Origin: Flavobacteriaceae bacterium PS02334
GTDB taxonomy: Bacteria; Bacteroidota; Bacteroidia; Flavobacteriales; Flavobacteriaceae
Direction of reading: 5' to 3'
DNA length: 64,000 nucleotides
Assembly (NCBI GenBank): GCA_029959295.1
Contig: JASCOH010000002.1
Coordinates: 310,001 to 374,000, forward strand
The notes beneath the pieces were generated by a model, which made no database searches, was not told where the DNA came from, and worked only from the letters and a program-made list of their open reading frames with translations. Below are positions 40,435 to 50,190 of the stretch, one piece after another (within the stretch, counting starts at the first letter, position 1; each line of letters starts with the position of its first letter). Position numbers and translations under genes: made by a program.

Positions 40435-41463
40435 TTACACGATTTGCTTTTCAGTTGTTTTGCTTTCTAAAATTAAATAAAATTGGGTTCCGAACAGCAA
40501 CGAAGCAATAACCAAATGAAGCGTTTGCGAACCAAAAGGGAAGTCATACCAATACATAGAAATGCCTGACAAGATTTCAATTGCCAAAAGCCATAAAACC
40601 CAGTTAATTTTCTTAAATCCTAATTGCAATTTTCGATTTCTGGTAATCAAAATCACATTGATGGCAAGAACCACAAACGAAAAAGTTCTATGGAAATAAA
40701 AACCGATAATCGGGTTAACAAGAATTTGGTTCATCCCGTCATAACCTACGATTTTCACTTGTTCATCAACATATTGACGGACTTGAGTTCCTAAAATAAT
40801 CTGCGTAAGCGTCAAAATCAAAGAAATAATTAAAACGCTATCGAAGACTTTATCAAATTTTTGAGCCGTAATTTTTGGCTTAACTAAGTGTAAAATGTAC
40901 AAAATTACACTTACAATTAAAAGCGCCACAACCATATGAACCGTTATTTTTACTGGATTTAAAACCGAATAGACGACTGTTGCGCCAAGCCAAGCCTGAA
41001 ATCCCATCAAAAAAACAACCAGCCAAGAAAGAAGCGTTACTTTCTTATTTTCCTTCCAGTAAAAGAAAGAGAAAATTGCCATTACCAAACAAGCTAATCC
41101 AGCTAGGGCGCCAAACAAACGATTGATATATTCCACCCAAGTATGCGTTGGGTTGAAAGTCGCGTAATCGTGTTTTGTATACGCTTGCCAGTGATTGTCT
41201 TCGAAAGTTTCACCAGATTTAAAATCTTCCTGTGCGACTAAAAGTTTTTCGCCACGAATAATTACTTGTCCTTTTTCAAATTCCCGATTCGGAGTCCAAG
41301 TCAGTTCAGAAATATTTGTCGGCGGAATATAATATCCAAAGCATTTCGGCCAGTCTGGACAGCCCATTCCTGAGCCTGACATTCTTACGACTGCGCCAGC
41401 AATTATTACTAAATAAACTAAAACTAAAGCCGTTTTTGTAATTGAGGGGAAGTATTTTTTCAT
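40435..41463 (-). CDS. ctaA: Heme A synthase (COX15/CtaA)
   Basis: Inner-membrane enzyme that converts heme O to heme A for aa3-type cytochrome oxidase. 342 residues, eight predicted helices. The N-terminal RMSGSGMGCPDWPKCFGYYIPP carries the conserved Glu/Cys region, and the heme-ligand His residues sit in TWVEYINRLFGALAGL, VKITVHMVVALLIV, FYFHRTFSFVVL and SQTLHLVIASLLF. The large extracytoplasmic loop between helices 1 and 2 is longer than in Bacillus, as usual in Bacteroidota. Neighbours give no further cytochrome oxidase gene. Confidence 0.94.
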   Translation of the reverse strand: MKKYFPSITKTALVLVYLVIIAGAVVRMSGSGMGCPDWPKCFGYYIPPTNISELTWTPNREFEKGQVIIRGEKLLVAQEDFKSGETFEDNHWQAYTKHDYATFNPTHTWVEYINRLFGALAGLACLVMAIFSFFYWKENKKVTLLSWLVVFLMGFQAWLGATVVYSVLNPVKITVHMVVALLIVSVILYILHLVKPKITAQKFDKVFDSVLIISLILTLTQIILGTQVRQYVDEQVKIVGYDGMNQILVNPIIGFYFHRTFSFVVLAINVILITRNRKLQLGFKKINWVLWLLAIEILSGISMYWYDFPFGSQTLHLVIASLLFGTQFYLILESKTTEKQIV

Positions 41464-41540
41464 TGTTTGTTATTTTCAGTAAAGTTCATTTCACTTTTGT
41501 TATGATGAAATGATATTTATTAGGTTTTAGAAAATAGAAT

Positions 41541-42962
41541 TTAGTTGCCAACTTTTTTTAAACCCAGCTTTTCAGCTCTTTTCAGCATAAATTCATAAGC
41601 GGCATCATATTCATTCGGAATTTCTCCCTCCAAAATAGCTTCTTTAATCGCTTCCTTCAAAACCCCGATTTCGCGTCCAGGTTTTAAGTTGAAAATCTCC
41701 ATAATTTCTTCTCCGGTAATCGGAGGCTGAAATTGTCTGACATGGTCGCGTTCTTCGACTTCCACGATTTTTTGGCGTACAATCTTGAAATTATTGTGGT
41801 ATTTCTTGAATTTATTCGGATTTTTCGTGGTAATATCGGCTTCACACAAAGTCATCAAATCTTCAATATCTTCGCCAGCGTCAAAAACCAATCTTCTGAC
41901 AGCCGAATCTGTGACCGTATCTTGCGACAAAACTATCGGGCGCGAACTCATCATGACCATTTTTGAAACATATTTCATCTTGTGGTTCAATGGCATGTGC
42001 AATCTTTCGAACAATTTTTTGACCATTTTCCCGCCCACAAATTCATGTCCGTGGAACGACCAGCCGTTCTTTTTGTGGTGGCGTTTCGTTGGCGCTTTTC
42101 CAATATCATGAAGCAAAGCCGACCAGCGCAACCAAACATCTTCTGTATTTGGAGCAATATTATCTACAACTTCCAACGTATGATAAAAATTGTCTTTGTG
42201 GGTTTGCCCTTCCGATTCATCGACTCCTTCTAAATCGGTCAATTCAGGAAGAATAATATGTAAAAGCCCAGTTTTATGTAATAATAAGAATCCAACAGAA
42301 GGTTTTTCTGTCATCAGAATTTTGTTCAATTCATCGACAATTCTTTCTCCAGAAATAATTTTGATTCGTTCTTTGTTTCTTTCGATTGCTTTTAGCGATT
42401 CTTCTTCAATTTCAAAATTCAATTGGGACGCAAAACGAATCCCGCGCATCATCCGAAGCGGATCATCTGAAAAAGTAATATCTGGATCTAAAGGCGTTTT
42501 GATAGTTTTGTTTTGCAAAGCTTCCAATCCATTAAAAGGATCAATGAGCGCTCCAAAATTATTTTCATTCAACGAAAGTGCCAATGCATTGATCGTAAAA
42601 TCACGGCGGTTTTGGTCGTCTTCAAGCGTTCCGTTTTCCACAACCGGATTTCTGCTTTCAAAATGATAGGATTCTTTTCTGGCACCGACGAATTCAATTT
42701 CAGTATCTTCAAAACGCAACATGGCTGTTCCGTACGTTTTAAAAACCTGTACTTTTGGTTTCTTCGGAAGCATTTCTGAAACTTTCAAAGCCAGTTCGAT
42801 ACCGCTTCCCACGGCAACAATGTCAATATCTTTTTTGAAATCTCTTTTCAAAAGCAAATCCCTGACAAATCCTCCAATGACATAACTTTCGACGTTAAGT
42901 TCTTTGGAAGCTTCCGAAATTACTTGAAAAATTTTATTGCTTAATGCTTCTTTGTAGTTCAT
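41541..42962 (-). CDS. CCA tRNA nucleotidyltransferase with HD domain
   Basis: 473 residues. The nucleotidyltransferase head shows YVIGGFVRDLLL and the catalytic DIDIVA (Asp pair about residues 46/48), then RRDFTINALALSLN and the RNA-binding GIRFASQLNFEIEEESLKAI. A C-terminal HD domain has RWSALLHDIGKAPTKRHH and RPIVLSQDTVTDSAVRRLVFDAG. This is the CCA-adding/poly(A)-polymerase class II type with a metal-dependent phosphohydrolase. It probably adds CCA to tRNAs, needed here because the tRNA-Glu genes do not encode CCA. Confidence 0.92.
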   Translation of the reverse strand: MNYKEALSNKIFQVISEASKELNVESYVIGGFVRDLLLKRDFKKDIDIVAVGSGIELALKVSEMLPKKPKVQVFKTYGTAMLRFEDTEIEFVGARKESYHFESRNPVVENGTLEDDQNRRDFTINALALSLNENNFGALIDPFNGLEALQNKTIKTPLDPDITFSDDPLRMMRGIRFASQLNFEIEEESLKAIERNKERIKIISGERIVDELNKILMTEKPSVGFLLLHKTGLLHIILPELTDLEGVDESEGQTHKDNFYHTLEVVDNIAPNTEDVWLRWSALLHDIGKAPTKRHHKKNGWSFHGHEFVGGKMVKKLFERLHMPLNHKMKYVSKMVMMSSRPIVLSQDTVTDSAVRRLVFDAGEDIEDLMTLCEADITTKNPNKFKKYHNNFKIVRQKIVEVEERDHVRQFQPPITGEEIMEIFNLKPGREIGVLKEAIKEAILEGEIPNEYDAAYEFMLKRAEKLGLKKVGN

Positions 42963-43025
42963 TATTTTAGTTTAAAGTTTTTAGCTTAAAGTCATTGCTT
43001 CAAACTAAAAACTGTATACTGAAAA

Positions 43026-43595
43026 CTATTTACGGATTATTTTCACCTGACTGTCATTAGTCAATTTGATAATTGCCGAAGGCTTTCCTGTCATTTTTTC
43101 GTTCTGCAAATTTACGACATAGTCGACACCTTTTAAAATCTCTTGGCTTATTTCTTTGAAAGTATTTGGCGTTGGTTTTCCTGAAATATTCGCTGAAGTC
43201 GAAACGAGCGGTTTTTTCATCCTTTCTAATAATTTAAAGCAAAAAGGCTCTTTTACGATTCTCACACCCAATGTTTTATCAGAAGCAATTAGATTTGCAG
43301 CCACATTTCTCGGATTGTCTAAAATCAAAGTCGTCGGTTTTTCAGATAAATCTAAAATCTGCCAAGCGACTTCTGGAATGTCTTTAAAAACATTATACAT
43401 CATCTTTTCGGCATTCATCAGCACGATCATCGATTTGCTTTCTTCACGTTGTTTTAAAGCGTAAATTTTGGCAACAGCTTCTGGATTTGAGGCATCACAA
43501 CCAATTCCCCAGACCGTATCTGTGGGGTAAAGAATGATTCCTCCATTTTTAATTACTTCAAAAGCATTATAGATTTCTGTATTTATATCTTGCAT
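43026..43595 (-). CDS. L-threonylcarbamoyladenylate synthase (Sua5/TsaC/YwlC)
   Basis: 189 residues, cytoplasmic. Makes threonylcarbamoyl-AMP for the t6A37 modification of ANN-decoding tRNAs. Family motifs: GGIILYPTDTVWGIGCDAS (substrate pocket), KQREESKSMIVLM, and PLVSTSANISGKPTP. No Sua5 C-terminal domain, so it is the short TsaC form. Start overlaps the upstream glycosyltransferase stop by one base (TAATG), so it is coupled to a surface-glycan gene although the functions are unrelated. Confidence 0.94.
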   Translation of the reverse strand: MQDINTEIYNAFEVIKNGGIILYPTDTVWGIGCDASNPEAVAKIYALKQREESKSMIVLMNAEKMMYNVFKDIPEVAWQILDLSEKPTTLILDNPRNVAANLIASDKTLGVRIVKEPFCFKLLERMKKPLVSTSANISGKPTPNTFKEISQEILKGVDYVVNLQNEKMTGKPSAIIKLTNDSQVKIIRK

Positions 43596-44596
43596 TAGAT
43601 TTTCAGCGGATTTAATAATAATTTTATGATTCTTCTTTTTTCTGTAACATTCAAATTAGAAAACTTAAAAACAGGATGTAAAAATAACTTCCAAGCTTCT
43701 TGAAAATTTTTATGGTGCAAAATTAATTCAATCCAAATCTTGAAAAAAATATTTTCAAAAAGAGTTTTGTCATAAATTTTTAAATTGTTATTCTGTTTTA
43801 TGATATCATTAAAAAAAGGAAAAATATCTTTTTTGTTAATGTCATTGTTATTTTTATGAAATAATAAATAGGGAATATATTCTAAAGCCTTGTCAATGCT
43901 CAAATTTTTATATTGGTATGCCAGAATTTCTTTTTCCGCAATTGCATATAAATCTTTTTTAGTCCTTGAATCGCTTCCACTGTGCATTCTGTAAGAAACT
44001 AACTTTTCATCTAAATTAGTTGTTTTATATTTTTCAGCTATTCTCACAAATAAATCATAGTCTTCTGCAATTGGTTTTTTATATCCTCCGACCTCAAGCA
44101 TTACGTCTTTTCTACAAAGTACAGAAGAATTAATAAATTGATTTGCAAAAAGCAATAGTATTTTTATTAAATCAGGATTGCCATTTAAAGCATGCGTGTG
44201 GGCAATTTCATTATCGTTTTCGTCTATAAATTTAGCATTACTGCCGCACAAAACTATTTCTAGATTGTTTTCTAAAAATAAGAATTGCTTTTCTAATCTC
44301 ATGGGCATTGCTAAATCATCAGAATCTAAAATGGCAATGTATTTTCCTTTAGCTTCTTCAATGCCTCTTTGCCTTGTCAAGCATATACCCTTGTTAGTGT
44401 CATTGTGAATTAATCGAATTCTATCATCGTTAATACTATTGACTACATTGACACTCTTATCTGTTGAAGCATCATTTATTATTAAGATTTCAAAATTTTC
44501 AAACGTTTGATTTAGAAGGCTTTCTATGGTTTTCTTAATGTATTTCTCAGAATTATATAATGCGATTAATACAGTAATATCAACTGTATGGTTCAT
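43595..44596 (-). CDS. Glycosyltransferase family 2
   Basis: 333 residues, GT-A fold. DITVLIALYNSEKYIKKTI, then INDASTDKSVNVV (nucleotide-sugar site) and the metal-binding DxD-like AILDSDDLAMPMRLEKQ. Acceptor-side segment GGYKKPIAEDYDLFVRIAEKY. The Lys-rich C-terminus ends in RIIKLLLNPLKI and may contact membrane. Faces away from the + strand glycosyltransferases that follow. Sugar donor and acceptor unknown. Confidence 0.9.
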   Translation of the reverse strand: MNHTVDITVLIALYNSEKYIKKTIESLLNQTFENFEILIINDASTDKSVNVVNSINDDRIRLIHNDTNKGICLTRQRGIEEAKGKYIAILDSDDLAMPMRLEKQFLFLENNLEIVLCGSNAKFIDENDNEIAHTHALNGNPDLIKILLLFANQFINSSVLCRKDVMLEVGGYKKPIAEDYDLFVRIAEKYKTTNLDEKLVSYRMHSGSDSRTKKDLYAIAEKEILAYQYKNLSIDKALEYIPYLLFHKNNNDINKKDIFPFFNDIIKQNNNLKIYDKTLFENIFFKIWIELILHHKNFQEAWKLFLHPVFKFSNLNVTEKRRIIKLLLNPLKI

Positions 44597-44708
44597 AAAT
44601 AAGTTTATTTAGATTTTATTACAAATAAACCTTTTTATCTTGATTTTGACAATAAAAGGGATGTTTTTAATTAAAACAAATTTCATTTCTTTGTATAAAT
44701 TTAATAAA

Positions 44709-45740
44709 ATGATTTCTGATAAAATTTTAGTTTCAATTATAGTTCCGATTTATAATGTAGAGAGTTTCATAGCAGAAACGATTGAAAGTATTATCAGCCA
44801 AAGTTTTAAAGAAATTGAAATCATTTTAGTAGATGACGGGAGTAGTGACAATTCATATGTAATTTGTGAAAGCTATGCCTTGAGAGACAATAGAATAAAG
44901 CTGATTAAACAAGAAAATTCAGGAGTTTCGATTGCCAGAAATAATGGTTTATCACAAGCTGAAGGCGAGTATGTCTTCTTTATGGATTCTGATGATACTA
45001 TTGATTCTGAATATATTAGTTCCTCTTATGAAATAGCAAAAAAAGAAGATTCAGATATTGTAGTAATTGGTGAATATTATTGCGATCGATTTTCAAAGGT
45101 TTTAGTCTTGCCTACATGCGCTCAATTTATTAAGTTAGATTTTTTGAAAGCGCACAACGATATACGATTTCCTGAAAAAATTCAGCCTTGCGAAGATGGC
45201 TTGTTTTCGCACCAATTACTTTGCCTGACTACAAAAGTAGGATTAAATCCGGATGGAATTTATCACTACCGCCAGCATGAAAATCAAAACCATCATAAAA
45301 TTAATGAAAATGCTGTAAAAGTTCTCAAGCAGATACCCAAATGGCTTGAAATTTTAGAGAATTTCTATGAAAAGCATGATTTGTTTAAAGCTCATGCTCT
45401 TGATTTGGCAAAATTCATTGAGCACGAACCTTATGAATTTAGATATTTGGCTATGCCTTTGAATGCTGTTCAAAAAGAAGAATTGCATAGCTTGATCAAA
45501 AACTTTATGCTTAAAAATGTAGTTCCTTATCTAAATAAAGAAGGCAAGAAGAAATTGAGTGAGCATTTTTTAATTTTTATGAGTTCTAAAAATTCTTCTG
45601 TATTTGATAGTAGATACAAAACCTATTTATTAAAGAAAAAGACTAAATTCAAAACCAGCCTTTTTTTGATCAATTTCATACCCATTACTAAAATTAGAAA
45701 ACGCCTAAGGGATATTATTTACCAAAATTATAGAAAATGA
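44709..45740 (+). CDS. Glycosyltransferase family 2
   Basis: 343 residues from the ATG at 44709, which begins MISDKILVSIIVPIYNVESFI as GT2 proteins usually do; an upstream TTG start would add 23 residues. Motifs: EIILVDDGSSDNS and YVFFMDSDDTID. The C-terminal third is rich in basic residues and ends KFKTSLFLINFIPITKIRKR, suggesting membrane contact. Stop codon overlaps the next gene start by 4 nt (ATGA). Donor and acceptor unknown. Confidence 0.9.
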   Translation: MISDKILVSIIVPIYNVESFIAETIESIISQSFKEIEIILVDDGSSDNSYVICESYALRDNRIKLIKQENSGVSIARNNGLSQAEGEYVFFMDSDDTIDSEYISSSYEIAKKEDSDIVVIGEYYCDRFSKVLVLPTCAQFIKLDFLKAHNDIRFPEKIQPCEDGLFSHQLLCLTTKVGLNPDGIYHYRQHENQNHHKINENAVKVLKQIPKWLEILENFYEKHDLFKAHALDLAKFIEHEPYEFRYLAMPLNAVQKEELHSLIKNFMLKNVVPYLNKEGKKKLSEHFLIFMSSKNSSVFDSRYKTYLLKKKTKFKTSLFLINFIPITKIRKRLRDIIYQNYRK

Positions 45741-46984
45741 AGATTTTACTTATTCAACACCTTAATTTTATTAATGGATCTGGCGGCACTGAAAAAATTT
45801 GTAGCTTTTTAGCCAATGGTTTTAAACAAAATAAACATGAAGTAGAAATAGCTACCAATCAAAATATTTCTGGAAAGCCTGTTTTTCAATTAGATCCAGC
45901 TATTAAAATTACGAATATATTTTCTCCAAATATTCTCCAAAAAGAACTTAAGCCGATTTACAATTATAAAGGTAAAAATCCATTTTTCTGGCTAAAACAT
46001 AAAATTGCTAAAAAGAGTACAAAAAACTTTAATAAAGCTTTATTAAGGGAAATGTCTGGCGAGGAAGAATTGTATAAATTTAATTTGAGTCAAAGGGCAA
46101 AAGCTTGGGGAACTTATATTTTAGAGGCTAAACCTGATGTGATAATTACAATGTCAATCGGTTCGCTACTAGAAATTACTTATAATAATCAGCTTACTAT
46201 TCCCATAATTAATTCTGTAAATGGAAGGCCTGATTATGATTATACTGATATTTTGTGGTATCGTTCAAAAACAGAAATGTCTTTGCTACAGGAATCTTAT
46301 AAAAATTTAAGCGCTATTCAAGTTCTTTTTGAAAGCTATGTTGATTATCTGCCGGCTACCTTTTCTGGTAAAAGTTACGTAGTTCCAAATCCAGTTTTTC
46401 AGATTGGTGATGATGAAATAGTTTTACATAGCAATAATAAGGAAAGATATAAAATAATCAATATTGCTTCTTTAGTAGCAAGCTGTAAGCAACAAGATAT
46501 TGCCATTTCTGTTTTTTCTAAATTGGCAGAAAAATATCCAAATTGGGACTTGTATTTCTGGGGAACAGGAAACGATAATGCGATGTTGCAAAATCAAATT
46601 GATCAATTAAACCTCCAAAATAGAATATTTTTAATGGGTTTTACTGATGATCCAATAGGAAAGCTAAAAGATGCCGATGTTTTTATTTTCCCAAGTAAAT
46701 ATGAAGGATTTCCATTGGCGCTTTCTGAAGCGATGTCGGTCGGACTTCCTTGTTTGGGTTTCCAAAGTTGCTCTGGCGTAAATGAATTAATTGAAAATGA
46801 AGCGACTGGATTGTTGTCTAATGATAGTTCAGAAATGCAAAATCATTTGGAAAGATTAATTACTGATAGCGATTTGCGAGCTTTACTAGGAAAAACATCT
46901 CATGAATTTATGAAGAAATTTACGTCTGAATTTGTTCTGGACAAATGGCTGGATTTGCTTCATGACGTAACCAAACAAAATTAA
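45737..46984 (+). CDS. Glycosyltransferase family 4
   Basis: 415 residues, GT-B fold. The N-terminal domain starts MKILLIQHLNFINGSGGTEKICSFLANGFKQ. The C-terminal donor-binding domain has YFWGTGNDNAMLQNQIDQL and the EX7E element KYEGFPLALSEAMSVG, with GLPCLGF after it. Related to GalNAc/glucosyl transferases of polysaccharide loci. Coupled to the preceding GT2 by a 4-nt overlap. Confidence 0.9.
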   Translation: MKILLIQHLNFINGSGGTEKICSFLANGFKQNKHEVEIATNQNISGKPVFQLDPAIKITNIFSPNILQKELKPIYNYKGKNPFFWLKHKIAKKSTKNFNKALLREMSGEEELYKFNLSQRAKAWGTYILEAKPDVIITMSIGSLLEITYNNQLTIPIINSVNGRPDYDYTDILWYRSKTEMSLLQESYKNLSAIQVLFESYVDYLPATFSGKSYVVPNPVFQIGDDEIVLHSNNKERYKIINIASLVASCKQQDIAISVFSKLAEKYPNWDLYFWGTGNDNAMLQNQIDQLNLQNRIFLMGFTDDPIGKLKDADVFIFPSKYEGFPLALSEAMSVGLPCLGFQSCSGVNELIENEATGLLSNDSSEMQNHLERLITDSDLRALLGKTSHEFMKKFTSEFVLDKWLDLLHDVTKQN

Positions 46985-47089
46985 AATAACTCAAAATAAG
47001 CGCAATTTAGTTTGAATAAAATTTTCAAAAGAGTATTTTCGTCTTTTGCTTTTCAATTCAAAATTTATAACAGTTTGCATCCAAAATAT

Positions 47090-48229
47090 ATGAAAGTTCT
47101 TTATTATTACCCTGAAAATCCTTTGCTTCTTAATCAAGGAAATAACGCCCGAGCATTGTCATTATTGAAATATTTTAAAGACAGAAAATTTGAAGTAGAT
47201 CTAGTAGGAGAAAGGGCAAATAATTTTACAGAGGAAAGCATAAGCCAATTAAAAGAGCAGCAATTAATTTCTGAAGGATATCTGCTGAAAGATTTCAAAA
47301 GAAAGAAAAATCAGTTGAAATACTTCTTCTTTTATTCTTTGCCTAATAAAATTTCAGGGAAATTAAAAGATTTTGACCGAAGTCGTTTTGGACAAAAGAA
47401 GCATTTTAATGATATTTTAGAAAAAAGCAAATATGATTTTATCATCATTTCATACGTTTATTGGGCAAGCTTGATTAAGGACAATCCTAATGTTAAAAAG
47501 GCAAAATTAGTTATCGATACGCACGATTTTTTAACCTCTCAATTCCAAAATCAGAAAAAATTTGATCTGGGCAAATATTTTTATAAAGAGATAAATACGT
47601 TAAATCTTTTTGATAAAGTTTTGGTCATATCCAACGAAGAAAAGTATATTTTTTCTCAGTTTGTAAAAAAAGAAATTGCGATTGTCACGCATACAATTGA
47701 ACAAAAAATCAGCAATATAGAAATTGCAGACAGAAAATATGATTTAGTATATGTCGCCAGCAATAATGAGCACAATGTGAAGTCAGCGAAATGGTTTTTT
47801 GAAGAAGTTTTTCCAAAAATAGACAAGAATATTACTATTTGTGTTGTTGGAAGAATTACAGCCTATTGTCCTGATGGCTCAAATATTTCTAAGCTGGAAT
47901 ATGTAGAAAATCTTGATTCAATTTATCAAAATTCAAAGATCGCAATATGCCCAATGTTGAGCGGTACAGGATTGAAGATAAAGGTTGTCGAAGCACTATC
48001 GTTTGGATTGCCGATTGTTTGCAACGAGCGTGGCGTAGACGGAATGATTAACAAGACAAACAATGGCTGTCTAGTAACAAATGATCCTGTGAAATTCGCA
48101 AATTATATTTCTAGGCTTTCTACTGATCTAGATTTTTATAAAGAAAATTCAGTTAAAGCCAAACAATTTTTCGCTGAAAATCATTCCGTAGAAACCGTTT
48201 ATGATACTTTAGATGAGATATTTAATTAG
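47090..48229 (+). CDS. Glycosyltransferase family 4
   Basis: 379 residues from the ATG at 47090 (MKVLYYYPENPLLLNQGNNAR, the expected first beta strand). An in-frame TTG at 47012 would add 26 residues and cannot be excluded. C-terminal domain: YDLVYVASNNEHNVKSAKWFFEE, then MLSGTGLKIKVVEALSFGLPIVCNERGVDG, the donor-site element. Similar to the GT4 half of the fusion protein encoded on the opposite strand next to it. Ends overlap by 4 bp, tail to tail. Confidence 0.88.
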   Translation: MKVLYYYPENPLLLNQGNNARALSLLKYFKDRKFEVDLVGERANNFTEESISQLKEQQLISEGYLLKDFKRKKNQLKYFFFYSLPNKISGKLKDFDRSRFGQKKHFNDILEKSKYDFIIISYVYWASLIKDNPNVKKAKLVIDTHDFLTSQFQNQKKFDLGKYFYKEINTLNLFDKVLVISNEEKYIFSQFVKKEIAIVTHTIEQKISNIEIADRKYDLVYVASNNEHNVKSAKWFFEEVFPKIDKNITICVVGRITAYCPDGSNISKLEYVENLDSIYQNSKIAICPMLSGTGLKIKVVEALSFGLPIVCNERGVDGMINKTNNGCLVTNDPVKFANYISRLSTDLDFYKENSVKAKQFFAENHSVETVYDTLDEIFN

Positions 48230-50190
48230 ATTTCTAAAATAGTTTCTCTCAATTTTTCTTTCGAAAACGGATAAAGACTTTTTTCAGAATTGTTCCTGAG
48301 TTTCTCCCAAAGCGCTTTATTTTGGTATAATTCAATGATGCTGTTGGCAAAATTCAAGGCATCGTCAGCAATGAGTGCATTTTCTCCGTTTTCAAGGAAC
48401 ATTCCTTCAGCGCCTATTTCTGTAGTTACTACAGGCAAATAATATTCAAAAGCCTGGCCTATTTTTCCCTTGACTCCAGCGCCATAGCGAAGTGGAGCAA
48501 CCATCATTTTTACATCATTGAAAATTTCTTCAATATTTTGTACATAGCCTAAAAATTGAACATTTGGGTGATTAATATCATTAATATGCTCATTTACATT
48601 GCCAACAATTTTTAAATTGACACCAGGAAGTTTCTCCCAAACTAGTGGCATGATTTCTTGATATATATAATAAATGGCATCAATATTTGGAGTGTGCGCT
48701 GAACCAATAAAAATCAAATCGCTTTTGTCTTCAAATGACTTTACGTCTGCCAATTGTGTTTTTGGATAGTGGATATTTGAAATTGTAATAATCTTTGCTT
48801 CATCTAAATACTCACTCATTACCTTTTTCTCAATGTCAGAAATGGCAACAACCAAATCTACATTTTTAGCAATTTGAGTTTCTATGAAAAAATATTTCTT
48901 ATATCTTTTTATGATAGAAATTCTATTCGGATGCAACTCTAAAGCTCTTTTATATCTAAGAAAATGTACATCAATCATATCAAAAATAGTTTTTGAGTCA
49001 CTGAAATTTTTCTCAATGGTATTGAAATACTTTTTCATCGAATTTGGCCCATAAAACCAAACCTTTTCAGGATTCAGCTTTTGGTTTTCAATATACTTTT
49101 CGGTAGAAATTTTATCGTCGTGCTCATAGAAAACACTGATTCCCATTCTTAAATATCTTTCAATATATGGGTTTTCAAAAAGTGTATTTTTCGAAACGAT
49201 CGTAACCAAATAACCTAAATCATAAAAACCTTCAATGATTTCTTTCAGCCTGTTTGAGCCAGAATCTTTGTCATGCTCTGGAAAAATACCGCTAAAAAAG
49301 ATTATAGACTTATTTTTATACAATTCTTCAATTCGTTCGTCAGCAGTTTTTGATTTTATGGTTTGAATAGCATCTTTCCACTTGGCAATAAATTTATCTG
49401 AATTTGAAAAGCTTTTAATTCCGGTTTTTAATCCGTAAACTTTTGAAAAAGGAGTAAGGTAAGCTTGCTTGTGTTGTCTAAATTTATAGTCGAAACATAA
49501 ATCTGCGATAGCAAAAGATGTTGTTCCAAGGGTTTCATTCAGTTGAATTACTTCGCCAAAATCATTTGTTCTTTTAATCAAGAAACTAAATTCAGAGAAA
49601 AAATCGACACGGCGCACGTGATTTAAATCAGGGTAATAAGCCGGTTTTGGTTCTGATTCATTCAATTTTCCATCAAAAAATAATCCTTGGCTTGCAGTTC
49701 CTTTTGAAATAATCTGTGAGCCTACAATTCCTGCATCAGGAAAATTATTAAAGATGGAAATAGCCTCCTCCAAATAATTTTCACTTACGACAAGCTGATT
49801 GCTTAAAAAATAAAGATATTCTCCTTTTGCAATATGAATCGCATGATTTATCTTTTCAATGAAATTTTCATTTTTATCTAGCAGGGTAATTGCTCCAAGT
49901 TTTGAAAAATCATATTTGTCATTTGAATTTTCAGCAACAACAATCACTTCAAAGTTAATATTTGAAGAAGTCCTTTCTTTTAAAGCATGAAAGAAAAAGT
50001 CTGGACGTATTTCTTTATTCCAGCAAATTATAATTGATACAAGAGGTTTTTCAGGAGAATTAAATGAAATTGTCTTTTTATTACCGCTATTTTTTAAAGC
50101 TTTTGTCTCTTTTTCAGAAAAATCTTTTTTTAGGGCTTCAATCTTTTTAATTCTTGCAAAATAATTTTTGAATTTGGTCTTAAGTCCCAT
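48226..50190 (-). CDS. Two-domain glycosyltransferase: GT2-like N-terminus fused to GT4 C-terminus
   Basis: 654 residues. Residues about 45-280 are GT2-like (KPLVSIIICWNKEIRPDFFFHAL; GEYLYFLSNQLVVSENYLEEAI), but the usual DDGS and DxD motifs are degraded (VVAENSND, FLSNQ). Residues about 290-654 are a GT4 unit starting IIFFSGIFPEHDKDSGSNRL, with VDLVVAISDIEK, SDLIFIGSAHTPNIDAI and the donor site APLRYGAGVKGKIGQAFEYYLPVV. A second enzyme activity or a scaffold role for the first half is possible. Start overlaps the upstream GT2 stop by one base. Confidence 0.88.
   Translation of the reverse strand: MGLKTKFKNYFARIKKIEALKKDFSEKETKALKNSGNKKTISFNSPEKPLVSIIICWNKEIRPDFFFHALKERTSSNINFEVIVVAENSNDKYDFSKLGAITLLDKNENFIEKINHAIHIAKGEYLYFLSNQLVVSENYLEEAISIFNNFPDAGIVGSQIISKGTASQGLFFDGKLNESEPKPAYYPDLNHVRRVDFFSEFSFLIKRTNDFGEVIQLNETLGTTSFAIADLCFDYKFRQHKQAYLTPFSKVYGLKTGIKSFSNSDKFIAKWKDAIQTIKSKTADERIEELYKNKSIIFFSGIFPEHDKDSGSNRLKEIIEGFYDLGYLVTIVSKNTLFENPYIERYLRMGISVFYEHDDKISTEKYIENQKLNPEKVWFYGPNSMKKYFNTIEKNFSDSKTIFDMIDVHFLRYKRALELHPNRISIIKRYKKYFFIETQIAKNVDLVVAISDIEKKVMSEYLDEAKIITISNIHYPKTQLADVKSFEDKSDLIFIGSAHTPNIDAIYYIYQEIMPLVWEKLPGVNLKIVGNVNEHINDINHPNVQFLGYVQNIEEIFNDVKMMVAPLRYGAGVKGKIGQAFEYYLPVVTTEIGAEGMFLENGENALIADDALNFANSIIELYQNKALWEKLRNNSEKSLYPFSKEKLRETILEI

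Noticed and set aside
41785-42111. Plus-strand frames antisense to the CCA nucleotidyltransferase
   Set aside because: Several overlapping open frames with no motifs; the minus-strand gene has all catalytic motifs.
47012-47089. TTG-started N-terminal extension of the GT4 gene
   Set aside because: The extension has no family counterpart, whereas the ATG at 47090 starts at the expected first beta strand; kept only as an alternative.
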